Shown here in pieces: positions 52,984-61,335 of a stretch of DNA of 64,000 nt. The notes beneath the pieces were generated by a model, which did not search any database, was not told the DNA's origin, and saw only the letters and a list, made by a program, of their open reading frames with translations. Within the stretch, counting starts at the first letter, position 1. Every line of letters starts with the position of its first letter. A program made the translations under genes and the position numbers. The DNA is from CAUPWF01 sp963515125 (GTDB taxonomy: Bacteria > Bacillota > Clostridia > Lachnospirales > Lachnospiraceae), in assembly GCA_052116865.1 (NCBI GenBank), contig JBQKKG010000015.1, forward strand, positions 1 to 64,000, in the 5' to 3' direction.

Positions 52984-53952
52984 TTACGCATACCTATCGC
53001 GTGCAGCAACTATCCTCTTATATACTTTTTTTTGGAGTTGCTTGGGTTCAATTACGGTTACATATCCTCCCAATGATAAAACATCTTTTACTATCTCTCC
53101 CTCATCCGCATTTAGATATGATATTTCCAATCTATATTTATTTTCTTCTCTGTCGTATCTTGCATTTCTGTCAAAGTAAGAAAAGATTCTAAAACACCTT
53201 TCGATTACGTGACTCACAGGTTCAACATCAAGCACCAGTGTTTTGGTGTTGTTTTTTAAGTATTCCTCATATTCTACTGATAAGTTCTCATTTGTCACAT
53301 CATCTAACAAAGTAATATTTTCTAGTGTTTCCATATTCATTTTTATAAATCGATCTTGCTTTTTATCATAAGCGCACACCCGAAACTGATCGTTTACAAT
53401 AGAAAACTCTATCTTTACAGGAAAAACAGACTCACCTCTATATTCGAAAACATTTGGTCTAATATTATCGTACTGAATTGCCTTACTTTCTCGTATAGCT
53501 CTTGCTATAATAGATATTGCATATTCATATTGTTTTTTTGATTCTTTTGCTCCAAAAGAAAAAATATTTTTTCTATTTATATCTTTGACTGTCCACTCCC
53601 TATTGACATGATACGTTGCCTTTTCTAGCTTACTTATAGTTTCCTCAGCTAAAAAATGTGCAATATACTCATCCTCTAATAAAGATTTTGCTGCATGCTG
53701 TTCAACCACTCCATTTCTAATTGGAAAATCAATTGGAATAATGGGTGTGTACTCATCGTCCGAATAGCTGAAAAGAATTTCCTCCCCCTCTTTATCTGCA
53801 AAAATAGTATCTATTACATCAAAATCCGGTTCACCAGATAGTCTGTTTTCTATAAGTCTATAAAGTTCTTTCTTGTTAAATGATTTCCCATTTTGAAGTA
53901 GTCGCGCCACAAACTCATAATATTTATTTTCAGTTTCATCGAATAGTTTCAT
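52984..53952 (-). CDS. WYL-domain regulator B
   Basis: A 322-aa protein. It has a helical N-terminal region and a WYL-type C-terminal ligand-binding region (FRVCAYDKKQDRFIKMNMETL, about residues 195-220, and RLEISYLNADEGEIVKDVLS near the end). WYL proteins bind nucleic-acid or nucleotide ligands and often repress defence operons. I start at the ATG inside the preceding gene's tail. It overlaps the first WYL gene by 17 bp, so both are co-translated. Confidence 0.7.
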   Translation of the reverse strand: MKLFDETENKYYEFVARLLQNGKSFNKKELYRLIENRLSGEPDFDVIDTIFADKEGEEILFSYSDDEYTPIIPIDFPIRNGVVEQHAAKSLLEDEYIAHFLAEETISKLEKATYHVNREWTVKDINRKNIFSFGAKESKKQYEYAISIIARAIRESKAIQYDNIRPNVFEYRGESVFPVKIEFSIVNDQFRVCAYDKKQDRFIKMNMETLENITLLDDVTNENLSVEYEEYLKNNTKTLVLDVEPVSHVIERCFRIFSYFDRNARYDREENKYRLEISYLNADEGEIVKDVLSLGGYVTVIEPKQLQKKVYKRIVAARDRYA

Positions 53953-55204
53953 ATTTTTCAACCGCCTTCTTCCAGTCCTCGGCTATTATTTCATCAAGGT
54001 TGCATTCTTCACTTGATAAAACTTTTGCTCTCTCACCAAAACTTCTTATCCAAGGAATCATTTCGTTTGGATCTCGTAGCTTTATTCTGTATTCATATAC
54101 TCCATCTTTGATTTTTTCTATTGTTCCACTATGTCCTTCTCTTTGTATTCTTCGTAAAATATAATCTTCACGCTCTTCATCAAAAAAGAACGCAATCACT
54201 ACTTCTTTTAAGTTTTCATCAACACCAGATGTACACCAACATTCCTCAAGAAAACAATCATCACATAACAAAGAATCTTCTGGTTCTGTCTGTTCTATCA
54301 TCTCGGTAGACTCTATTTTATCAATCCGAATTAGCCTTTGCTTTTCAAATAGATAATCATAGCAATACAAGTATTGTCTTCCATATGTACTATCATGAAT
54401 TATATAGATTGGAAGAATAATGGTAGACTTTTGGGTTGTCAGTTTAATTTGCATCCTTGTTTTCTTTTCACACCCTTTAAGAATCCCAAGCAAAATGTCA
54501 TTATCAAGACAATTAAATAAGTGACTATGTTTAAATGCAAATGTACTTTTCGGTCTAATATGAATTCCGCGTTCGCATTCGAGGTAGAGATGGAGCTTTT
54601 GTTCCAAAAAATAATATGGCATTTCTAACGGTGATACATTTTTCAAAAATTCCAAAAAAATACAAATATCCGCTAATTCTTCATTTGTAAAATCAGACCA
54701 TATATCACTTGCCAAACCATAGTTCACATTACGACCATCTTTTCTGCTGGTGATATAACCTTTTTCAACTAACTCATCTAATTTTACTCGTAAGTTGTCC
54801 TTTGTAAAAATTACAGAATGGTTCAAAACAGGTAATTTATCCAGCAACTCAACTGCCGTCATTTCTTCTGTTTCATTCAGTAATTGCTGAACGAAAAAAA
54901 ATGACATAATGTCAAGAGCTGTGAAAGATTTATTTCTATATGTTTCAGCCAAATAATTTTGCGCACTTTCACCCATATCATAAGAGCAGTATAAAATAAC
55001 CTTCTTATCTACCCTTCTCTTTCTTACAAACTTATCAGGTAAATATGAGCTAATTCTCCTTTGTTCGTTATCATACTTTCTTCCGCTCATTCCTTTTCGA
55101 ATAAAATCATCTCTTGAAAAGCATCCAAAAATATATATATCTCTTAATACTGGCCGTATATTCTCATAGTCTCTAATCAATAGATTAGATTTAGATAATG
55201 CCAT
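53936..55204 (-). CDS. WYL-domain regulator A
   Basis: A 422-aa protein with an N-terminal winged-helix region (SVIFTKDNLRVKLDELVEKGYI near 130-150), a middle WYL-like domain (YGRQYLYCYDYLFEKQRLIR, ~270-289), a Cys cluster (LLCDDCFLEECWC, ~315) and a C-terminal WCX-like segment (DGVYEYRIKLRDPNEMIPWI). It probably represses the kinase/McrB operon until a phage or nucleotide signal binds. It starts within the end of the small HTH gene. Confidence 0.72.
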   Translation of the reverse strand: MALSKSNLLIRDYENIRPVLRDIYIFGCFSRDDFIRKGMSGRKYDNEQRRISSYLPDKFVRKRRVDKKVILYCSYDMGESAQNYLAETYRNKSFTALDIMSFFFVQQLLNETEEMTAVELLDKLPVLNHSVIFTKDNLRVKLDELVEKGYITSRKDGRNVNYGLASDIWSDFTNEELADICIFLEFLKNVSPLEMPYYFLEQKLHLYLECERGIHIRPKSTFAFKHSHLFNCLDNDILLGILKGCEKKTRMQIKLTTQKSTIILPIYIIHDSTYGRQYLYCYDYLFEKQRLIRIDKIESTEMIEQTEPEDSLLCDDCFLEECWCTSGVDENLKEVVIAFFFDEEREDYILRRIQREGHSGTIEKIKDGVYEYRIKLRDPNEMIPWIRSFGERAKVLSSEECNLDEIIAEDWKKAVEKYETIR

Positions 55205-55412
55205 TATCTAAAACCTCCTTTATTTGAGATTTAATATATTTCCCACTTCTTATTCTGCCATCAGCCGGCTTTTTTGCGTTTGCTGGAATAGCCCATGACT
55301 TACCAAACTTAGTTACCCCTTCAATTCGTCCAGTCTCACAAAGAGTTCTGATGCGTCTAGTTGAAATACCCCATAATTCTGTAGCTTGTACTAATGTAAT
55401 ATAATTTTCCAT
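55191..55412 (-). CDS. Small HTH DNA-binding protein
   Basis: A 73-aa protein with a MerR/excisionase-like helix-turn-helix (YITLVQATELWGISTRRIRT, residues 4-23) followed by RIEGVTKFGKSWAIPANAKK and RIRSGKYIKSQ. Family members of this form are found next to WYL genes and DNA-invertase-type elements. It is first in the HTH-WYL-WYL operon and overlaps the next gene by 14 bp. A broken relative lies at 61052-61200. Confidence 0.8.
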   Translation of the reverse strand: MENYITLVQATELWGISTRRIRTLCETGRIEGVTKFGKSWAIPANAKKPADGRIRSGKYIKSQIKEVLDNGII

Positions 55413-55438
55413 GTGTTGTTCCTCTTAAATGAAAAAAG

Positions 55439-55463
55439 CCATTGAGCTCCTTAAACTCAATGG
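55439..55463 (-). terminator. Attenuator-like terminator in the HTH-WYL leader
   Basis: CCATTGAG (55439-55446) pairs with CTCAATGG (55456-55463), followed on the minus strand by TTTTTT. It lies between the promoter at 55525-55553 and the start codon at 55412, so it would stop transcription early unless something prevents it. Confidence 0.65.
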
Positions 55464-55524
55464 TGTGATCCATCCATACAATATAACTGGTTGTCACGTT
55501 TCAGTTCCAGTACGTCTCTTTTAT

Positions 55525-55553
55525 AATTATAATCCCTTTGCGGAACGATATCA
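55525..55553 (-). promoter_or_regulatory. Promoter of the HTH-WYL-WYL operon
   Basis: TTGATA (55548-55553) and TATAAT (55525-55530), 17 bp apart. A perfect palindrome TTCAGT-AA-ACTGAA (55596-55609) lies about 45 bp upstream and may be an operator. Confidence 0.7.
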
Positions 55554-55673
55554 ATTTTTATTTATGCAATATTAGTGTTTTTTACCAAAATCCATTTCAG
55601 TAAACTGAATGCATTCTCCTCGTCGCTATAACAAATAAAATAAAAAATTTATTCTGTCGTGGCAACAAAAAAA

Positions 55674-55696
55674 GGTCTTACCTAATTGGCAAGACC
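55674..55696 (-). terminator. Terminator after the patatin/GTPase operon
   Basis: GGTCTT (55674-55679) pairs with AAGACC (55691-55696), followed on the minus strand by TTTTTTT. A weaker stem (TCTGAT/ATCAGA) lies near 55755-55795. Together they end the operon that starts near 61 kb. Confidence 0.7.
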
Positions 55697-55807
55697 GAAT
55701 ACTCAAATAGACGTTATATAAAAGAGAGTATACCCCTCCTTATACACATTCTCGTATTAGAAAACCCTCTGATTTTCTGCATCAGAAAGCTCTTTTGAGT
55801 CTTTTCA

Positions 55808-56059
55808 TTATTTATCAATCTTAATATTAATAGTCTTTAGAGTGGCATCCTTATTCAAAATAGTATTCTCCGATGTCACCGATATCTCATCTGGAATAGA
55901 ATCTGCATTATTTTTCTTGCCATAGATTTTATCAAAGAAACTCTTCCCCGTTTTTCCAAGCCCCAAATATTTAGGACATCGCATTTGGCCCAGATCAGGA
56001 TTCCACGAATATCTCTTATGATATTTTGGACAAGTCTTCCACATAGGCATCATTGTCAT
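55808..56059 (-). CDS. Small protein with damaged zinc ribbon
   Basis: An 83-aa protein (WKTCPKYHKRYSWNPDLGQM, then RCPKYLGLGKTGKSFFDKI). The pattern is a CPxC...CPxC zinc ribbon in which the second Cys of each pair is Tyr (TGT/C to TAT), so zinc cannot be held in the usual way. The C-terminal 35 residues are polar. AGGAG precedes the ATG. Last gene of the patatin/GTPase operon; may be decaying. Confidence 0.5.
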   Translation of the reverse strand: MTMMPMWKTCPKYHKRYSWNPDLGQMRCPKYLGLGKTGKSFFDKIYGKKNNADSIPDEISVTSENTILNKDATLKTINIKIDK

Positions 56060-56125
56060 ATTAAATGCAACTCCTGGTCTATTCTATGATTTCAAACTTA
56101 CATCCGTACTTTCGACAAGAAGCAC

Positions 56126-56725
56126 TTACCAACTATTGTCAGTAACCTCATTAATATCTGTAAGCACCGAGTCTACCCATATTGCTTTCATTATTGTCCA
56201 CAAATTACTTAATGACTCGCTCAATAGTTTTGTATCCGCGCTTACTTGATCCATTATTTCGTTTTTCTCAGATACTGTATTTAACATTTCTATCAGCACT
56301 GCAAGTCTCTCTAGGACATTTTTAATATCTGTAAGACTTTCTTTTCCATTGGCATTTACTTTACATAATTCTTCATTTACAACTTTAAATGCTTCGTTTA
56401 TACCCGCTCTGTTTTTTGCTCCTTCATCAATCATTAAACATTTATTTTCTTCAACTGCACTATGAAGATATGTATTTAATCCCCTAATTGCCTCATTCAC
56501 TTCAATAACCTTCGCACTCATAGCAGCTATATTAACTTTTATAACTTCAATCTCAGAGCAAAAACGATTACTTATCTCAGATGAATGTAAAGAAATGACC
56601 TCTTCCAAATATTTTTTATTCTGCTCAGCTATTATTTTGTTTTCATTTCTTAACTCTAGTAACTCTGTCTGAAGTGATAGAAAATCTTTTTTACTAATCA
56701 ATCCAAGTTTTGACCACAAACTCAT
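56126..56725 (-). CDS. Coiled-coil protein of the GTPase operon
   Basis: A 199-aa, mainly helical protein with a predicted coiled coil (about residues 15-60, LSLQTELLELRNENKIIAEQ) and a C-terminal helical bundle. No family recognised. It starts 5 bp after the preceding stop, so it is in the same operon as the dynamin-like GTPase and may regulate or polymerise with it. Confidence 0.6.
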   Translation of the reverse strand: MSLWSKLGLISKKDFLSLQTELLELRNENKIIAEQNKKYLEEVISLHSSEISNRFCSEIEVIKVNIAAMSAKVIEVNEAIRGLNTYLHSAVEENKCLMIDEGAKNRAGINEAFKVVNEELCKVNANGKESLTDIKNVLERLAVLIEMLNTVSEKNEIMDQVSADTKLLSESLSNLWTIMKAIWVDSVLTDINEVTDNSW

Positions 56726-56730
56726 TCAAC

Positions 56731-57405
56731 TCACGTCTCCATTTCTAACACATTAAGTATACATTCTGCTGATTCCATTATAGGGGCACATTTATCTCTT
56801 AATGCATCTATATCAATCATTCCTTCATTTGCTTCTTCTTCAAGTTTCTCCATTTTTTCTATACTGCTCTTCATTTCTTTTTCTTGATTGGTTATTCTTG
56901 TATCCAATCTAGATGTAAACTCACTCATTATATGCTCGGCATATTTTTTGAGTTTTTTATTAAACTCAACCTCTGCTCTCTCTATTATACTTTCTGCCTT
57001 CATTCCTAAAGCATCTGTTTTTGCTTTTCCTGGTTGCATTTCAAGCACTTTAAGAAACTCGGAATCATTCTTCGAAAGATGCTCCTTTACATATTTCATA
57101 ACTGTTCCTTCAAGATCTCTTTTTGCTTTATTTTGTTCTTCCTCAATAATTTCAATCAAATCTGGAAATCTAGTTTTGGTCTTGGTCTTTAACCCATCAA
57201 ATATAGTCGAAATATCCATCATACACTTCTTTTCTGTTTTATTAACATCTGGCTGTATAGAATCCCTAAAATCAGCCAATACTTTATCAACATCAATCTG
57301 ATCCTCTATACTACGTGAATACTCCTTTTGTCCAAGTCCAAAAAAATCCTTTACCTTTTCCACTTTATCGCATACCCAATCCCATGCACTTCTGAAAAAG
57401 CCCAT
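56731..57405 (-). CDS. Helical partner of the dynamin-like GTPase
   Basis: A 224-aa protein starting with an amphipathic, Trp/Phe-rich segment (MGFFRSAWDWVCDKVEKVKD) that could bind membrane, followed by a long helical region with a coiled coil near residues 130-200. The start overlaps the GTPase stop by one base (TAATG). No family recognised; dynamin operons often carry such helical companions. Confidence 0.6.
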   Translation of the reverse strand: MGFFRSAWDWVCDKVEKVKDFFGLGQKEYSRSIEDQIDVDKVLADFRDSIQPDVNKTEKKCMMDISTIFDGLKTKTKTRFPDLIEIIEEEQNKAKRDLEGTVMKYVKEHLSKNDSEFLKVLEMQPGKAKTDALGMKAESIIERAEVEFNKKLKKYAEHIMSEFTSRLDTRITNQEKEMKSSIEKMEKLEEEANEGMIDIDALRDKCAPIMESAECILNVLEMET

Positions 57406-59483
57406 TATTTAGCCCCCTTTCTTTCTAGAGACTCTATTGCACGAAATATTTCATTTTTTAACTTATCAGCTTCTCGCTTAATCTCATCACTTTCATCTTG
57501 TAAAGATTTTTTTTCAATGGACATATTTATAATTTGTTTACGCAAAGCTTCCGCTCCTTGTACGGCCAAATCAATTTGCTTTTCCTGCTCCGTAAGATCC
57601 TTCTTGCAAATGTTCATCATTTGTTTTTTACATCTAATATAAAGTCCCTGTATATCAGCAATTTTTAGCTCACGATACTTTTCAATCAAATTGTTTTCAA
57701 GCTTCCCCCTTAATGCATTGATTCCTGCATTTATCTCAAGAAGTGCACGACTTTCTTTATCATAAGATAATCTGTTAATATCATATCTGCGACTGTCTAC
57801 CACTCTCTTGACATAGCTTTCCAAGGCTGAATACTCATTATCTGAAAACATTTGCGGATTTTCTCTTTCTTCATCTGATAAACTAAGCCATCTTCTCATC
57901 AGTATATCCATCTTTGCAGATGTCAAAATAATTCTATTTCGAACAGTTCTCTCATTCGTATATCGCTTGGCTTCAATTAATTGCTTCACCCATAAGGAAA
58001 CTATTTTCTCACAATCCTCATCTTTATCTTTCAAGTCTTTTTGAGTTGCAACAATATATGCTTTCTTTGCGTCAGTGCAATCTAATACAGTTGTTATTAT
58101 TTCATTTCCTTCATCCGTAAGTGCAGCTGTTGGAACAGCAATAAGCACAGCATCTGCTTTTTTAATATAATCACGAGTTATATCGGAACGATATTTAACA
58201 GGATCTTTTAATCCAGGAGTATCTACAAAAACAACCTCAGCTGGCATATTAAATATATGTCTGTCTATTCCCACCTCAACTTCTGATACAAAAAGGTGTT
58301 CATCTGTTTGTGAAGATGTATATTTCTTTACAATTTTCTTCAAATCTAAAAGATTCTTACATTTAATAAACAAATCCTCATGTCCAACCCATTCGTTTTC
58401 CATCTTAATAACAGATGGGTCTTCAAGTTTTGCTCTTAAGCTTGACTTTCCGACTTGTTTACTAATTCGAGCACTATCTTTTAGCTTCATCCATTGTTTT
58501 TTATCATGAAACTTGATATTTATGTAGAACCCATCTGTAGATCTGAATTTTGTTAATGTGGCAGTTTCTGGATTAACCTCTACAGAGGCAATTTCAGCAC
58601 CCATCAATGCATTCATGAGGTAAGATTTTCCTGCCTTCATTACACCCACAATTGCAATTTGAAACTCTGCATTTTTACACTTAAGGATAAGTTTTTCAAT
58701 ATCCCCTGATATTTCTTCTGTATATCCTGGCAAATGCCCCAATTCAGCTAGTAACTTAACTTTTTTTAACACTCTATCTGTTTTTTGCGCAGTAATACTC
58801 CAAATAATATCTTCAGATAATGTATCATCCTTTACTATTTCAGAAATCTTTTTTATCGCTTCTATAGTACTTTCGCTAGATGTATCTCTCTTTAAAGGAT
58901 GAATGTATCCACATGAAGGACACACTCGCTGCCAAGTCAAAATCTCCTTTTGGCATTCTGGACATCTAACTTTAGCATACTCCTCCATCTTAGATATCCT
59001 TGTATTTTGAACCGACAATTCTTCCTTATATTGCTTATAAAAAGCAACAATGGCTTGTCTAACCATTAGCACTCCAGCTGCAATATCATTTTGATTCTCT
59101 TTAAGTTCAACATATACATCGCTTATTCTGTCATTAATAGCCAACATTAGTTTTCTATTATTAGTACATTCAAGCATTACTCGATTAATCACACCTTGTG
59201 CAGCATACAAAGCATTTGTATTATCCTTTAAAATTGCATTTTGTAATCTCTGATTTTTTCCTGTGACATTCCCTACAAGTCTTTTAAAAACCCCTTGGTT
59301 ACTAAGAGCTGATGATCTACTCTCAGCTGAAGATAATAGTGCAGTACACTCTAGGGTAAGTTCACAAATTTCATCCATATTTTCCCTTGATTTTTCTACC
59401 ATCTGATTAACCAAAGCATTCACTTCTTTTTCACTTACTTCTGTCAATAAACCAGCAGAAATAATTCTCAGTTCGTCCTTCAT
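57405..59483 (-). CDS. Dynamin-like GTPase with zinc ribbon
   Basis: A 692-aa protein. A helical N-terminus (~1-165) precedes a zinc ribbon (CPECQKEILTWQRVCPSCGY, ~174-193). The GTPase domain follows: G1 GVMKAGKSYLMNAL (~276-289), G2 Thr in NPETATLTKF, G3 VDTPGLKD (~420-427), and a G4-like ATQKDLKDK (TQKD). The C-terminal ~150 residues are coiled coil. Bacterial dynamin-like proteins remodel membranes and some act against phage. The start codon is one base past the patatin stop. Confidence 0.83.
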   Translation of the reverse strand: MKDELRIISAGLLTEVSEKEVNALVNQMVEKSRENMDEICELTLECTALLSSAESRSSALSNQGVFKRLVGNVTGKNQRLQNAILKDNTNALYAAQGVINRVMLECTNNRKLMLAINDRISDVYVELKENQNDIAAGVLMVRQAIVAFYKQYKEELSVQNTRISKMEEYAKVRCPECQKEILTWQRVCPSCGYIHPLKRDTSSESTIEAIKKISEIVKDDTLSEDIIWSITAQKTDRVLKKVKLLAELGHLPGYTEEISGDIEKLILKCKNAEFQIAIVGVMKAGKSYLMNALMGAEIASVEVNPETATLTKFRSTDGFYINIKFHDKKQWMKLKDSARISKQVGKSSLRAKLEDPSVIKMENEWVGHEDLFIKCKNLLDLKKIVKKYTSSQTDEHLFVSEVEVGIDRHIFNMPAEVVFVDTPGLKDPVKYRSDITRDYIKKADAVLIAVPTAALTDEGNEIITTVLDCTDAKKAYIVATQKDLKDKDEDCEKIVSLWVKQLIEAKRYTNERTVRNRIILTSAKMDILMRRWLSLSDEERENPQMFSDNEYSALESYVKRVVDSRRYDINRLSYDKESRALLEINAGINALRGKLENNLIEKYRELKIADIQGLYIRCKKQMMNICKKDLTEQEKQIDLAVQGAEALRKQIINMSIEKKSLQDESDEIKREADKLKNEIFRAIESLERKGAK

Positions 59484-59484
59484 T

Positions 59485-60543
59485 TTATTTCTCCTTCATC
59501 AGTTCAACATAAAGATTATCAAAATCATCCGTAAACATACTTTGTTTAATTAACTGTTCCTTCTCTATAAGTTGAACTCGCTTTCTCTCAAACTCCATAT
59601 TTTTTTGTTGAGCAACCTTTAGCATTTTTTGATTCTCCGCCTTCAAAACAAGCATATCAAGTAATGGTTGCATTATTCTTTTTGCATCTTTATAACCAGT
59701 ATCAATTCTTTTTGAAGAACCATCCGCTGTAAAATCCAATGTTCCAGTAAGTGCATTGCCCAAATCTGTACTGGGAACTATCTCAATAATATTAGATTTA
59801 GGAAACTGGTTTTTATCAATCACAGCATCTTGACTCAAGTGAATGATGATAATATTTTCAACTCCAGTTTCATAAACTGGCTGAATAGGTATGTTATCAC
59901 CAACGATAGGAACACCACCGTCACAATACTTCTCGCCTTCGAACTCTTCATTTGGGAAAATAATAGGTATTGCTGATGATGCCAATAACAGCCGAGTTAT
60001 ATCTTCATTACAATACTCATTCAGCTTAAATCGTCTTACTTCCATATTAGGACATTTCAGACATGTAATAAAGCAAGGCAATCCACTTTCACGCAAAAGC
60101 TGAAAATTTAGGCCATCCGAAATCATGGAAGCCAGTCCATCTCTAGAAAATAAATAATCAGCACGAATTCGAGTCAACATCATTTGCGCGATTGTTTCCA
60201 CCCCAGTTATGGTTTTCGATGCCACAATCGAAGATGCTTTCCCTAACCCTTTCAGCAAAGGATTACTCATAATAAGTCCATTTATAGCTAACCACTTAAT
60301 AATATCTTCTGGCGATACTTTCTTCGGTGTTAGTATCTTATCTGGTTCAATATTTAGCCATAAATCTTCAGCCAACTCATAGCTACTTCCAGTAAACAAA
60401 GCAGCATTTAGCGCTCCAACAGAAGTCCCTGATACAGCACTTACATACGCCTCTAACCCCATCTCATGTAAATATTTCCACACACCTATTTCATAGGAGC
60501 CTTTACCTCCTCCACCAGCAAATACCAGACCTATGCCCTTCAT
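59485..60543 (-). CDS. Patatin-like phospholipase
   Basis: A 352-aa patatin-family protein: oxyanion loop GGGGKG (residues 10-15), nucleophile Ser41 in GTSVG, and the dyad Asp in CDGGVP (~208). Enzymes of this class cleave acyl chains of membrane lipids, and several serve as abortive-infection effectors. A coiled C-terminal tail (~300-352) could contact the GTPase. The next gene starts one base after its stop. The combination suggests membrane damage as output. Confidence 0.88.
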   Translation of the reverse strand: MKGIGLVFAGGGGKGSYEIGVWKYLHEMGLEAYVSAVSGTSVGALNAALFTGSSYELAEDLWLNIEPDKILTPKKVSPEDIIKWLAINGLIMSNPLLKGLGKASSIVASKTITGVETIAQMMLTRIRADYLFSRDGLASMISDGLNFQLLRESGLPCFITCLKCPNMEVRRFKLNEYCNEDITRLLLASSAIPIIFPNEEFEGEKYCDGGVPIVGDNIPIQPVYETGVENIIIIHLSQDAVIDKNQFPKSNIIEIVPSTDLGNALTGTLDFTADGSSKRIDTGYKDAKRIMQPLLDMLVLKAENQKMLKVAQQKNMEFERKRVQLIEKEQLIKQSMFTDDFDNLYVELMKEK

Positions 60544-60575
60544 TCTTTTACCTCATTTCTCTAGCTTTTTCAAAT

Positions 60576-60992
60576 TCAACTTCTTTCACAAATATGAGTT
60601 TCTCTGCCAATAATACAGAAAGAAATATCTTCCTGAATTAATTTTTTTCTCTGCATGCCATTTAAATTCTCAAACAAGTAAATTGGTTTGATCTCGTATA
60701 ACTTTACTTCCGAATCAATTTTCAAAATATCTTTAGTAGAAAATTTCTTATTAACAGGAACAGTAATGTATGTAAAAATAGTTCCATTTATTTCTTGTTG
60801 ATTTTCTACTTCAAATCCGTATTCTGTTATAAGTTTTTTCGATTCATTACTAAGATTACTAACTTGTACGCACTCATTTTTCAAATCATCTACTAAGTTA
60901 TTAACCAATAAAAGTTTTAAGAGACTTTCTATGTTATCTAACCTTTTATTTAACATATTTGTAGATTCAAAAAAAGAATTATCTTTTTTCAT
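60576..60992 (-). CDS. Unrecognised first gene of the patatin operon
   Basis: A 138-aa protein with an N-terminal coiled coil (NMLNKRLDNIESLLKLLLVN, residues ~12-31) and a beta-rich C-terminal part (TIFTYITVPVNKKFSTKDI). I use the ATG of MKKDNSFFES because GGGAGG lies 3 nt before it and a TTGACA box lies upstream of that start; a longer frame from 61040 would begin within the promoter. Possibly a sensor or regulator of the effector. Function unknown. Confidence 0.5.
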   Translation of the reverse strand: MKKDNSFFESTNMLNKRLDNIESLLKLLLVNNLVDDLKNECVQVSNLSNESKKLITEYGFEVENQQEINGTIFTYITVPVNKKFSTKDILKIDSEVKLYEIKPIYLFENLNGMQRKKLIQEDISFCIIGRETHICERS

Positions 60993-61021
60993 ACGCCTCC
61001 CGTTAAGGGATATATAAAGTC

Positions 61022-61050
61022 TATCAAAAAGCGATGACATCCATTGTCAA
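61022..61050 (-). promoter_or_regulatory. Candidate promoter of the patatin/GTPase operon
   Basis: A perfect TTGACA (61045-61050) with a weak TTGATA (61022-61027) 17 bp away, just before the first gene. The -10 box is poor, so activation may be needed. Confidence 0.45.
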
Positions 61051-61051
61051 C

Positions 61052-61200
61052 CTAATCTTTTTCCTTTATATACTTCCCACTCTTTATTCTTTCGTCTTTC
61101 GGTTTCTCTGTACTTTCCGGAATCGACCATTAGGTTCCGAATTTCACCGCAACCTCTATTTTTTTCTTCAAGATATAACGTATTGATACGTTTTTCTTTC
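61052..61200 (-). pseudogene. Relic of a second small HTH gene
   Basis: The frame reads KIEVAVKFGT, a TAA, then WSIPESTEKPKDERIKSGKY and ends IKEKD. This matches the C-terminal part of the 55191 gene (GRIEGVTKFGKSWAIP, RIRSGKYIKSQ). The N-terminal HTH seems lost. It sits directly upstream of the patatin operon, mirroring the HTH gene upstream of the WYL operon. Confidence 0.6.
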
Positions 61201-61268
61201 ATTCCACTAGTGTTATTCTGCGTTTTACACATCTCCCAGTTTTCCCGTTTAAAAGCAAATTAAAAGAA

Positions 61269-61323
61269 GGTACTGGATAGAGTATTCTGATGCATTCTAC
61301 GTCAGATCGTTCTATTCAGTACC
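61269..61323 (-). terminator. Hairpin terminator upstream of the patatin operon
   Basis: GGTACTGGATAG (61269-61280) pairs with CTATTCAGTACC (61312-61323), 11 of 12 positions, and the minus strand continues with TTCTTTTAATT. It likely ends transcripts from the right. Confidence 0.6.
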
Positions 61324-61335
61324 CTCTTGTATTAT

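Noticed and set aside
61047..61232. A 61-aa minus-strand protein (starting MCKTQNNTSG)
   Set aside because: It is an alternative frame over the HTH relic; similarity to the 55191 protein lies in another frame.
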